64,000 nucleotides of DNA. Source: Brachybacterium sp. P6-10-X1 (lineage in GTDB: Bacteria; Actinomycetota; Actinomycetes; Actinomycetales; Dermabacteraceae). The DNA lies in NCBI RefSeq assembly GCF_001969445.1, contig NZ_CP017297.1, positions 186,001 to 250,000 on the forward strand, in the 5' to 3' direction. Below are positions 56,176 through 64,000 of the stretch, in pieces. Made by a program: the position numbers and the translations under genes. Under the pieces are notes generated by a model. It was given only the letters and a program-made list of their open reading frames with translations, did not search any database and was not told the DNA's origin. The first letter of the stretch is position 1, and each line of letters starts with the position of its first letter.

Positions 56176-57777
56176 CTACGTCCAGGACGGCAGCCACATG
56201 CGGTACCTCCACTGCTCGAGGTCGATCACCTGACCGCTCCAGATCGGCCAGAAGAACGCGGAGACCAGGACGATGAGCACCAGCAGGGAGCCCGCGAACA
56301 ATCCGCCGGCCAGGCGTCTCTCCCGGTCGGACCCGGGTGGGCCGATCACCAGGGACAGCACGTAGGCCAAGCACATGATCAGCCACGGCTCGAAGGCGAT
56401 CGCGTAGAACGTGAAGATGGTGCGGTCCATGTACAGCAGCCACGGCAGGTACCCGGCCGCGATCCCCGCCAGCGCCGCCCAGGCCCGACCATCGAAGCGG
56501 ACCACCGCGATCACCAGGCTGACCAGTACCGCGATGGTGCCCAGCCACCAGATCAGCGGATTGCCGACCGAGAGGATGTGCGAGGCGCACTGGGCGACCT
56601 GGCAGCCGTCCTCCCCGTACTCGGAGGAGCGGTAGTAGAAGTTCGTCGGCCGCAGCATAAGCGGCCACCCCAGCGGATTCGCCTCGTAGGGGTGCTCGCT
56701 GTCCAGACCGATATGGAACTCGTAGGCCTGCCGGTGGTACAGCCAGAGCGACAGCAGCGAGTCCAGCGCCCCGTTCCCGGTGCCGATGCCCTCCTGCTCC
56801 GCCGCGTGCCGGTCGTATCCCACCGCAGAGGCGAACCAGCCGGCCCACGAGGCGACGTAGACCACCAGCGCCGTGCCCACCATGGCGAAGAACGCCGGGA
56901 TCGCGTCGCGCACCAGCCCACCGAGCAGCCAGTTCTTCTGGGCGATGGTGCGCCGGGCCCACCAGTCCCACAGCACGGTCATGATCCCGAAGACCGCCAG
57001 GAAGTACAGACCCGACCATTTCACCGAGCAGGACATCCCCAGCAGCACCCCGGCCGCCAGCCGCCACGGTCTCAGCCCGCCGGAGATCCCCAGCGGGGCG
57101 GCGACCTCGGCGCTGGTGTGCAATCGGGCGGCCTGGAGCGCCAGGTGCTCCCGGAAACGGTCACGGTCGATCAGCAGCGCCCCGAAGCCGGCGAGGGCGA
57201 AGACCATCAGGAACGGGTCGAGCAGACTGGTGCGCGAGTGCACGATGGCCAGACCGTCGACCGCCAGCAGCAGCCCTGCGATGAGTCCGGCGGTGGTCGA
57301 GCGGAACAGCCGGCGCGCGATGAACGTCAGCATCAGCACGGCGGCGGCCCCGAGCACGGCCGAGGAGATGCGCCATCCGACGGGGTTGTCGGCCCCCAGC
57401 AGCATCATGCCCAGGCCGATCAGCCATTTGCCCAGCGGCGGATGGACCACGTAGGAGCCGGAGTCCTCGTAGGTGTCGACGCGGCCGGACTCGAAGACGG
57501 CATCGTGGTCGTCCGGCCAGTCCATCTCCACGCCCTGCTGGGTGAGGGTGTAGCCGTCCTTGACGTAGTAGGTCTCGTCGAAGATCAGCTCGTCGATCGT
57601 GCCCAGCCCCCACAGCCGCAGCACGAGGGCGAGGCCGACGAGAGCCATCGCCCCGGCCCAGGCCATGCGGGAGACCGGCAGGTCGAACGTCTTCAACCGG
57701 CGGCGATAGGAGGCGGCGAGAGCGCCGGGCTCGTCCTGGACATCGGCGCGGTGATGCGTCCCCTCCTCCGTGTGCAC
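56176..57777 (-). CDS. pmt: Protein O-mannosyltransferase (GT39)
   Basis: 533 residues, about ten membrane helices. The first loop FDETYYVKDGYTL contains the catalytic Asp-Glu, and HPPLGKWLIGLGM is typical of GT39. It transfers mannose from polyprenyl-phosphomannose to exported proteins. Adjacent and divergent to rsmI, as in M. tuberculosis Rv1002c/Rv1003. GTG 57777 lies 6 nt after TAGCAT (leaderless). Confidence 0.94.
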   Translation of the reverse strand: MHTEEGTHHRADVQDEPGALAASYRRRLKTFDLPVSRMAWAGAMALVGLALVLRLWGLGTIDELIFDETYYVKDGYTLTQQGVEMDWPDDHDAVFESGRVDTYEDSGSYVVHPPLGKWLIGLGMMLLGADNPVGWRISSAVLGAAAVLMLTFIARRLFRSTTAGLIAGLLLAVDGLAIVHSRTSLLDPFLMVFALAGFGALLIDRDRFREHLALQAARLHTSAEVAAPLGISGGLRPWRLAAGVLLGMSCSVKWSGLYFLAVFGIMTVLWDWWARRTIAQKNWLLGGLVRDAIPAFFAMVGTALVVYVASWAGWFASAVGYDRHAAEQEGIGTGNGALDSLLSLWLYHRQAYEFHIGLDSEHPYEANPLGWPLMLRPTNFYYRSSEYGEDGCQVAQCASHILSVGNPLIWWLGTIAVLVSLVIAVVRFDGRAWAALAGIAAGYLPWLLYMDRTIFTFYAIAFEPWLIMCLAYVLSLVIGPPGSDRERRLAGGLFAGSLLVLIVLVSAFFWPIWSGQVIDLEQWRYRMWLPSWT

Positions 57778-57783
57778 CTGGTC

Positions 57784-57864
57784 ATGCTAGGACATCGGCC
57801 TCCGCGGCCAGGCGAGGATCCCACGCAGGAGCCTGCGGTGGCCCCAGCGGCGAGTGGCTAGCAT
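57784..57864. promoter_or_regulatory. Divergent leaderless promoters of pmt and rsmI
   Basis: TAGCAT on the minus strand (57789-57784) and on the plus strand (57859-57864), each 6 nt ahead of its gene's start codon. The two -10 hexamers are identical and 69 bp apart. Confidence 0.5.
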
Positions 57865-57870
57865 GGCCGG

Positions 57871-58713
57871 ATGCTCGAGCCCGGAGTCCTCACCCTCGCC
57901 GCCACGCCGATCGGCAACCCGCTGGACGCCTCGGTGCGCCTGATGCGGGCGCTGGAGGAGGCCGACCTCATCGCCGCGGAGGACACTCGGCGCCTCGCCC
58001 GGCTCGTGTCCGCCCTCGAGGTCGAGACCACCGGCAGGATCATCTCCTACCACGAGCACAACGAGGCCGAGCGCACCGACGTGCTGCTCGAGGCGCTCGC
58101 GGAGGACCGACGGGTCCTGATCGTCACCGACGCCGGGATGCCCGTGGTCTCCGACCCGGGATTCCGCGCGGTGCGCGCTGCGACCGAGGCGGGATACCCG
58201 ACCACCGTGATCCCCGGGCCCTCCGCCGTGCTCACGGCCCTGGCGGCGTCGGGGATCGCCCCGGACCGGTTCGTCTTCGAAGGATTCCCGCCGCGGCGCG
58301 CAGGCCGACGGGCCAGTGCGCTCGAGCCGCTCGCCGACGAGCGGCGCACGATGGTGTTCTTCGAGTCGCCGCGCCGCACCGCCGCCACCCTCGCCGCCAT
58401 GGCCGAGGCCTTCGGGTCGCAGCGCGAGGCCGCCGTCGCCCGGGAGCTGACCAAGACCTACGAGGACGTGGTGCGCGGATCTCTCGCGGAGCTCGCCGAC
58501 TGGGCCGGGAGCACCGAGGTGCTGGGCGAGATTGTGATCGTGGTGGCCGGGGCGGAACCGGTCACGGCGAGCGCCGAGGACCTCGTCGAGCAGGTCCTGG
58601 CCCGGGCGGCGACCGGGGAGCGGCTCAAGACCGTGGCGAAGGAGCTGGCCAAGGACGATCCGGGCGTGAGCGCGAGCGAGCTGTACGATCTCGCGCTGCG
58701 ACGACGTGGGTGA
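57871..58713 (+). CDS. rsmI: 16S rRNA (cytidine1402-2'-O)-methyltransferase
   Basis: 280 residues. LAATPIGNPLDAS (N-terminal signature), AAEDTRRLARLV, IVTDAGMPVVSDPG (SAM site) and EGFPPRRAGRR are diagnostic of RsmI, which 2'-O-methylates C1402 of 16S rRNA. Position beside pmt agrees. Terminated by a hairpin at 58839-58875 shared with rpmF. Confidence 0.95.
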   Translation: MLEPGVLTLAATPIGNPLDASVRLMRALEEADLIAAEDTRRLARLVSALEVETTGRIISYHEHNEAERTDVLLEALAEDRRVLIVTDAGMPVVSDPGFRAVRAATEAGYPTTVIPGPSAVLTALAASGIAPDRFVFEGFPPRRAGRRASALEPLADERRTMVFFESPRRTAATLAAMAEAFGSQREAAVARELTKTYEDVVRGSLAELADWAGSTEVLGEIVIVVAGAEPVTASAEDLVEQVLARAATGERLKTVAKELAKDDPGVSASELYDLALRRRG

Positions 58714-58838
58714 GGCGACGTCGACGGGACGACGTGGGTCACGGGGGAGCGGCGGTCCGGGGCGTCTCTCCGTGGCCGGCCCGGAGCCCCTCGGGGTGCC
58801 GGCTCCAGGGCACCCCTCTCCGCGCTCGGCCCGGACGC

Positions 58839-58875
58839 GACGAAGCCCCCGGCACCAGATGCCGGGGGCTTCGTC
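58839..58875. terminator. Bidirectional terminator between rsmI and rpmF
   Basis: 16-bp perfect stem: GACGAAGCCCCCGGCA (58839-58854), 5-nt loop, reverse complement (58860-58875). Convergent genes share it. Confidence 0.85.
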
Positions 58876-58910
58876 AAAGGATCACTGCGCGGGCCGAGAA
58901 CCCGCGGGGA

Positions 58911-59081
58911 TCAGTCCTCGATCTGGAGGAGACCGCGCTGGTAGGCCTTGGCCAGACGACGCGGGACGGAGGCGGTGCGGCCGCGGACCGTCACCTGCAC
59001 GAGGCCGGGGTTGTTGGCCTTCCACTGCGAGCGACGGGCGTGGGTCCGAGCGCGGGACATCTTGAACTTGGGCACTGCCAT
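58911..59081 (-). CDS. rpmF: Ribosomal protein L32
   Basis: 56 residues: [21 protein letters not shown] is a typical L32 N terminus. No cysteines are present, so it is a zinc-independent form. I chose ATG 59081; the frame extends to 59195 without conservation. A -10-like TATCGT (59185-59180 on minus) lies about 100 nt upstream. Confidence 0.9.
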   Translation of the reverse strand: MAVPKFKMSRARTHARRSQWKANNPGLVQVTVRGRTASVPRRLAKAYQRGLLQIED

Positions 59082-59396
59082 GAGGACGCTCCTTGACGGT
59101 CCGGAGGATGAACGGGCGCTGGCATCCGTCCCGAGCAGCGACCCGAACCCGGTCCAGCGTAATCGGGGCGCTCGGGTGCACGATAGGACGCGCAACGACG
59201 ACCCATCTTGTCACATGGGGCGTGATCTCGCGCCCCCGGGCCCTCGTGAGCTATCCCACCGCCTCCCCGTCGGCCGCCGAGACCGGAACAGGGCCGGAAC
59301 AGCGTCGGGCCGGGAATCGGACCAGCACCGGACCGGGACCAGTACCGCGTCGGCCGGGCGCGACGATGGGCTCAGCGATCCTTCTACCATGGTCGC
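59082..59396. other. Intergenic region between rpmF and tatD
   Basis: 315 bp. Holds the putative rpmF promoter and, at its right end, TACCAT (59385-59390), the -10 of tatD. GGACCGG/CCGGAAC-rich short repeats around 59280-59360 are degenerate. No gene seen. Confidence 0.5.
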
Positions 59397-60359
59397 ATGC
59401 CGTCATCGCATGAGACAGAGTCCCCCGCCCCGGTGCGCAGCCGTGAGGACATCGACCCCCGCGGGCGCTCCCGTGACCGCTCCTGGCCGCCGGCACCCGA
59501 CCCCCTGCCGTTCCCGGTGATCGACAACCACTGTCATCTCGACTTCGCCGATGGCGAGCAGTCCCTCAGCGTCGATGACCACGTGGCCCACGCGGCCGCA
59601 GCGGGCATCGACGCGCAGATCACCATCGGCTCGGACCTCGAAGCGGTGCGCTGGACCGCCGCTCTCCTGGCCTCCGACGCCTGCCCGCCATCATTGCGCG
59701 GGGGCGTCGCCGTCCATCCCAACGAGGCGGCGCTGCACGCCCGTGGCACCGACCACCACGGCGCGGCGCTGATCGGCCTCGACGCCGCGATCGCCGAGGT
59801 CTCGGAGCTGCTGCGGGGTCCCGGCATGGTCGTGGTGGGCGAGACCGGGCTGGACTGGTTCCGCACCTCCCGCACGGACGAGCAGGCGCGCGCCGCGCAG
59901 ATCGAGTCGTTCCGCGCGCACATCGCCCTCGCCAAGGAGCTCGATCTGCCGCTGCAGATCCACGACCGCGACGCCCACCGCGACGTGCTCGAGGTGCTGG
60001 AGGCCGACGGGGCGCCCGAGCGCACCGTGTTCCACTGCTTCTCCGGGGACGCCGAGTTCGCGCGCACCTGCGTGGATCGCGGGTGGTACCTCTCCTTCGC
60101 CGGCACCGTGACGTTCAAGAATGCCGCCGACCTGCGCGATGCGCTCGCCGAGGTGGGTCTGGGGCGCGTGATGGTCGAGACCGACGCCCCGTTCCTCACG
60201 CCCGTGCCCTATCGGGGTCGGCCGAACTCCTCGTACCTGATCCCGCTGACCATGGCGACCATCGCCGAGGTCACCGATACCGCGTTGGAGGAGGCCTGCC
60301 GCACGATCCGCGCCACCACCGAACAGGTCTACGGCTGGCCGGGAACGGTCGGAGCATGA
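59397..60359 (+). CDS. tatD: TatD-family metal-dependent hydrolase
   Basis: 320 residues. IDNHCHLDFAD (HxH), VGETGLDWF, IHDRDAHRDV, FHCFSG and VETDAPFLTP are the metal-site motifs of TatD DNases. The 40-residue N-terminal extension is Pro/Arg/Asp-rich. Leaderless start (TACCAT 6 nt before ATG). The stop overlaps rsmA by ATGA; tatD-rsmA adjacency is common in actinobacteria. Confidence 0.92.
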   Translation: MPSSHETESPAPVRSREDIDPRGRSRDRSWPPAPDPLPFPVIDNHCHLDFADGEQSLSVDDHVAHAAAAGIDAQITIGSDLEAVRWTAALLASDACPPSLRGGVAVHPNEAALHARGTDHHGAALIGLDAAIAEVSELLRGPGMVVVGETGLDWFRTSRTDEQARAAQIESFRAHIALAKELDLPLQIHDRDAHRDVLEVLEADGAPERTVFHCFSGDAEFARTCVDRGWYLSFAGTVTFKNAADLRDALAEVGLGRVMVETDAPFLTPVPYRGRPNSSYLIPLTMATIAEVTDTALEEACRTIRATTEQVYGWPGTVGA

Positions 60360-61321
60360 GCAGCCCGACGGGGGAGGGGGCGCGAGGGGCCGCCGAGGGC
60401 GAGACCCCGTCGAACGCGGGCGGGGACTCATCGCGGGACGGGCAGGACCCGTCGGCCCCGGACCTGCTGCTGACCGCCCGGGACGTCCGCGAGCTCGCGG
60501 AGGCAGCGGGAATCCATCCCTCGAAGCAGCGCGGCCAGAACTTCGTGATGGATCCCAACACCGTGCGCACCATCGTCGGCCGCGCCGGCATCGAGCCGGG
60601 CCAGGCGGCGCTCGAGGTGGGGCCGGGTCTCGGCTCCCTCACCCTCGGGCTGCTCGACGCCGGGGCCGACGTCGTGGCGGTCGAGCTGGACCGCGGTCTC
60701 GCCCAGCTGCTGCCGCAGACGCTGCGGGCCCGGGGGATCGGCGAGGACCGCTTCCGCCTGGTGCACGATGATGCTCTGCGCGTCGAAGAACTCCCCGAGC
60801 TGCCCCGGGCCGGAGCTCCGACCGTCCTGGTCGCGAACCTGCCCTACAACGTGGCGACTCCCATCCTGCTGACGGCTCTGGAGCGCTTCGCCTCCCTCCG
60901 CTCCGCGCTGGTCATGGTGCAGTCCGAGGTCGTCGACCGTCTCACCGCGGGGCCGGGGTCGCGCACCTATGGCGGCCCCAGCGTCAAAGCCGCCTGGTAC
61001 GGCCGTGCCGTGCATGCGGGACGCATCTCCCGGCAGATCTTCTGGCCGGTCCCCAACGTCGATTCCGCGCTGGTGGAGCTGGTGCGGCACGACGAGCCAC
61101 TGGGCACCGCGGCGGAGCGCGAACAGGTGTTCGCCGTGGTCGACGCGGCCTTCGCTCAGCGACGCAAGACCCTGCGCGCCGCCCTCGCGACCTGGGCGGG
61201 GAGCGCGCCCCGCGCCGAGGAGATCCTGCGCGCCGCCGGCATCGATCCGAGCGCACGGGGGGAGACGCTGGGGATCGAGCATTTCCGCGCGATCGCTCAG
61301 GCGAACGGCGCGACCAGCTGA
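60356..61321 (+). CDS. rsmA: 16S rRNA (A1518/A1519-N6)-dimethyltransferase
   Basis: 321 residues. KQRGQNFVMDPNTV, LEVGPGLGSLTLGLL (SAM), VANLPYNVATP (catalytic NLPY) and the C-terminal FAQRRKTLRAAL mark RsmA/KsgA. The first 40 residues are hydrophilic and non-conserved. Coupled to tatD. ispE, which often follows, is absent here; repeats and a broken HNH gene come next. Confidence 0.95.
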   Translation: MSSPTGEGARGAAEGETPSNAGGDSSRDGQDPSAPDLLLTARDVRELAEAAGIHPSKQRGQNFVMDPNTVRTIVGRAGIEPGQAALEVGPGLGSLTLGLLDAGADVVAVELDRGLAQLLPQTLRARGIGEDRFRLVHDDALRVEELPELPRAGAPTVLVANLPYNVATPILLTALERFASLRSALVMVQSEVVDRLTAGPGSRTYGGPSVKAAWYGRAVHAGRISRQIFWPVPNVDSALVELVRHDEPLGTAAEREQVFAVVDAAFAQRRKTLRAALATWAGSAPRAEEILRAAGIDPSARGETLGIEHFRAIAQANGATS

Positions 61322-61400
61322 GGACGGACGGGGGCCGCGCGCAGACAGGACCTTCGCTCACCGATCACGGGGCGCCGGCCGATGTGCTGGGCCGTCTGCC

Positions 61401-61480
61401 GGGCGGAACCGCGTCCATCTACGCGGAACGGCGTCTATCTACGCGGAACGGCGCCTATCCGGGCGGAACCGCGTCTATCC
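61401..61480. repeat. Four 20-bp tandem repeats after rsmA
   Basis: Units at 61401, 61421, 61441 and 61461, consensus RSGCGGAACSGCGYCYATCY. Copies 1 and 4 are alike and copies 2 and 3 are alike. Noncoding. Confidence 0.8.
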
Positions 61481-61540
61481 GGGCGCTCGGGGTTGGTTCG
61501 TGGCGATTCCGGATGATTGCGAGTCCTCCACAATCTCTGG

Positions 61541-61732
61541 TTGTCCACTTTTTTGGAGTGTCTCTTGACGACGTTGGGGGGGGGGTCTGCTCTGCGGACG
61601 AGGAAATGTGCCTCTGACTGGACCGTGCGCGTCTGTGACCTGGGTGAGCGATGAGACGTTCGTGATGTTGGCGAGCCCGTCGCGGGATGCCCGCAGACTT
61701 CGATTATCCTCCCCAGAGGGTGGTTATCCACA
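61541..61732 (+). other. DnaA-box-like sites and G10 run upstream of the HNH gene
   Basis: TTGTCCACT (61541-61549) and TTATCCACA (61724-61732, perfect E. coli-type DnaA box). A run of ten G is at 61576-61585. The stretch 61490-61790 is A/T-richer than its surroundings and holds no convincing gene. Confidence 0.5.
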
Positions 61733-61789
61733 TTTCTCGGTGATCTTCGAGAGATTGCGTGGTGACTGTTCAGTACGTCGCACGGACAT

Positions 61790-63497
61790 GTGAAACTGGA
61801 TGGTATGGATGACGGGTTCGAGGGTGCGGAGACCGCGGGAGCAGGCGATGACTCCACCGGTGGCCCCGTCGAGTCCTCGACCGGCGCTCCCGCCGGGTCC
61901 TCGACGGGTGGGGTGGTGGTCACGGCCGGTGACGACGGGGTGGTGGTCGGGGGTGTGGAGCTGTCTGCGGTGATCGGGGTGTTCGCGGAGCTGGGCGCGC
62001 GAGGGTCGTCGTCAATGGAGGGACTCTCGGCGGCCGAGACGATCCGGGTGCTGACGGGGTTGCGGGAACTGTCCTCGGCGATGGCGGCGGTCCAGGCCCG
62101 GGCGCTGGTGCATCTGGAGGCGGCGGCGAAGGACGACGCGCTGGCGCGGGGCGAGAGGGGTCGGGCAGCGGTGAAGACAGCACGGTCGGAAGCATCGTTC
62201 GCGCTGAAGGCGTCCCCTGCCGCAGCGGGACAGACGATGTCCAGCTCCCGGCGCCGGGTCGCCTCGATGCCGGGGACGGTCGCGGCCCTGTCGCGGGGAC
62301 GGGCGTCACCGGCGGCCGCGCACCGGGTGGGCAAGGTCGTCGCCTCGGCCGGCCCGGCGCTGCGCAGTCAGGTCGATGAGATCCTCACGGAGCGTCTGGC
62401 CGAGCTGGAGGGCTGCGGGGTCGAGGAGTGGGGCAGCGAGGCCGAGAAGGTCTTGCACGCCCTGGACCCCGAGGGGGCGGCGGGTCGGCACCTGCGCGCT
62501 CATCAGCGGCGCTCGGTCACGATGCGGCGGGCGGAGGACGGGATGTGCACCCTGACCGCGCGGGTCAGCGCGATGGACGCGGCCCGGATCCGTAAACTGC
62601 TGTCGCTGGGGGCGGAGAAGGCCCGGGCCGGAGGGGACCGGCGCGGTCACCAGCAGATCATGGCCGATCAGTTCGTCGACGTGATGCTGGACCATGGCGC
62701 ACGCGAGGGGCCCGGCACAGTGGTGACGACGATGGAGATCGGGGTGATCATCACCGACCGGTCGCTGCTGGCCCCGGCCCATGCAGATGCGGTGGTGATC
62801 GAGGGCGTGGGGTCGGTGCCGTACGAGCACGTGCGGGAGCAGCCCGGCGTTGAAGCTGGCGCTGCGGAACCTGTACATCGATCCCGAGGACGGGCAGCTG
62901 GTCGCGGCCCAGTCCCGCTCGCGGGCGTTCCCGCCGGCCCTGTCGCGGTTCCTGCGGTGGTCTCACCTCACCTGCCGGGCACCGTACTGTGACGCGCCGA
63001 TCCGGCAGATCGACCACATCACCCCGCACTCCCGCGGTAGGGCGACGTCGCGGGACAACGGCAACAGCCTGTGCGCGGGGGACAACCAGAAGGAAGAAGT
63101 CGGCGTCACCGCACGGGTGATCACCGATGAGCAGGGCCGACGAGCCAGTGTGGAGTGGAGGAGCAGGTATGGGCAGAAAGCCCGCCGGGCGGGGCACAAC
63201 TTCGACCCGGTCGGTACCGCCCGCCACCGCCTGGCCCGACGCTCCGATCCCGGCGACCCCGCCACGACGGCGCGGACGCGGTGGACTCCCTGGATCATCG
63301 AAGGGTTGCACGGGCCGGTCCCCGCCAGGACCGGGACCACGGCCACCCTGGAACAGGGTCTGGACCGCCTCGGACGATCCCCGGCCGGCAGGCCTCACCA
63401 CGGCGGCAGCGGCTGGCCCGGATACCGCCGCTACCAGCTCACCGGCCGCACCGACCTCTCCTTCACCACCGACCACACTCCACCCCGGCACCCCTGA
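61790..63497 (+). pseudogene. DUF222/HNH endonuclease gene with a frameshift
   Basis: The DUF222 part (61790 to about 62846) and the HNH part (about 62850-63497) are in different frames. Homology runs VPYEHVREQ in the first frame, then LKLALRNLYIDPEDGQLV and CRAPYCDAPIRQIDHITPHSRG...NGNSLC (HNH) in the next. Removing one C from CCC at 62843-62845 joins them as EQPALKLALRNLY. Start is GTG 61790 or ATG 61805. Product would be a 569-residue putative nuclease; either broken or a sequencing error. Confidence 0.8.
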
Positions 63498-63617
63498 CCA
63501 GACACAGCGCGCGGCACGGGACGGCAGGACGCGAGGCATCATGCTCGGGTGGACACGAGCTCAGGGGCGGTCGCGGGCAGGCGGGCGTGGGCAGCGGGAG
63601 GCGGGGACTGAGCGCCG

Positions 63618-64000
63618 TCAGCCCACCAGGTCGGACAGCTCCAGCCAGCGCTCCTCGAGTCCCTCGATCTCGGCCTCGACCGCCCGCAGATCCTCGGTGA
63701 TCGTCTGCAGCCCCTGGTAATCGGACTGGTCATGCGCCGCAAGCTTCTCGTGGAGCGTCCCGGTCTGCCGGGACAGCTTCTCCATCCGACGCTCTACGGA
63801 GCTGAGCTCCTTCTGAGCGGAGCGCGCCTCGGCCCCGGAGAGAACCGGAGCGGCCGATCGGCCTCCGGCAGGCACACCGGTGTCGGCTCCCGCGGATGAT
63901 GCAGCCCCTCCCGGGGAGCGAGCAGAGCCGCCGTCCCGTGTCGGAGGCGACGTCGGCGCGCTCCCGCTCCCCGCGCCGCGTTCCGGTGCTGTTCCGGGAT
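63618..64000 (-). CDS. ABC-F ATPase, C-terminal part
   Basis: Minus-strand frame entering from the right edge and ending at 63618. Visible: a Gly/Ser/Ala/Pro linker, then SGAEARSAQKELSSVERRMEKLSRQTGTLHEKLAAHDQSDYQGLQTI, an alpha-hairpin typical of the C-terminal coiled coil of ABC-F/Uup proteins. The ATPase domains lie outside the window, so which ABC-F protein it is cannot be told. Confidence 0.75.
   Translation of the reverse strand, partial: PGTAPERGAGSGSAPTSPPTRDGGSARSPGGAASSAGADTGVPAGGRSAAPVLSGAEARSAQKELSSVERRMEKLSRQTGTLHEKLAAHDQSDYQGLQTITEDLRAVEAEIEGLEERWLELSDLVG

Noticed and set aside
61401-61480. Possible CRISPR array
   Set aside because: 20-bp units are directly adjacent without spacers, and no cas genes exist.

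Overview
The window is high-GC, densely packed actinobacterial chromosome. Gene content and order (peptide deformylase, ppa, dacB, tilS, hpt, ftsH, fol genes, panC, lysS, lsr2, clpC; then mscL, FmdB, 5-FTHF cyclo-ligase, rimJ-like; then pmt, rsmI, tatD, rsmA) match the well-known Mycobacterium tuberculosis neighbourhoods Rv3628c-Rv3589, Rv0985c-Rv0996 and Rv1002c-Rv1010. Protein style, LuxS, and a DUF222/HNH gene suggest a micrococcalean member, perhaps Brachybacterium/Dermabacteraceae; that taxon is an inference, not a measurement.

Layout. 1-1290: end of a deformylase gene, a membrane-associated protein and a repeat-rich intergenic region. 1291-16430: conserved housekeeping block (pyrophosphatase, PBP4, TilS, Hpt, FtsH, folate genes folE-folP-folBK, DUF3180, two bacterial PH-domain membrane proteins, DUF2520 protein, panC, lysS, a 55-residue membrane protein, lsr2), largely coupled by 4-bp overlaps. 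16492-35668: an accessory catabolic island placed between lsr2 and clpC, which are adjacent in M. tuberculosis. It holds an aldose-epimerase gene fused translationally to lutCBA (L-lactate oxidation), mqo, two GH29 alpha-L-fucosidases, a permease pair flanked by two paralogous Tat-type solute-binding lipoproteins, and an oxidative fucose pathway (fucose dehydrogenase, fuconolactonase, fuconate dehydratase) with a FadR-type regulator. The genes make a coherent story: import of fucosylated oligosaccharide, intracellular release of L-fucose, oxidation to 2-keto-3-deoxyfuconate, and, through steps not encoded here, pyruvate plus L-lactate, which LutABC would oxidise to pyruvate. No transport ATPase is present, so a shared MsiK-type ATPase must be supplied elsewhere.

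35932-48823: clpC, DedA protein, argA, mutY, mscL, SAF-domain protein, FmdB protein, cyclo-ligase, N-acetyltransferase, a PLP-fold deaminase/aldolase, a lactone oxidase and an inositol-phosphatase family protein. 48900-48972 is tRNA-Ala(CGC). 49365-54018: SDR, PH-domain protein, a WXG100-type effector-like protein with an unrecognised companion, a LysR-type ligand domain without HTH, and luxS. 54005-61321: malQ, pmt, rsmI, rpmF, tatD, rsmA. 61322-64000: repeats, DnaA-box-like sites, a frameshifted DUF222/HNH gene and the C-terminal end of an ABC-F gene.

Three things stand out. A shared operator-like motif lies exactly between -35 and -10 of both divergent fucose promoters. A 43-codon ORF containing a perfect 16-bp stem is coupled at both ends between lutA and lutB. 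About eleven genes show TANNNT followed 6-7 nt later by the start codon, the signature of leaderless transcripts. No IS element, prophage, CRISPR array or rRNA was seen.
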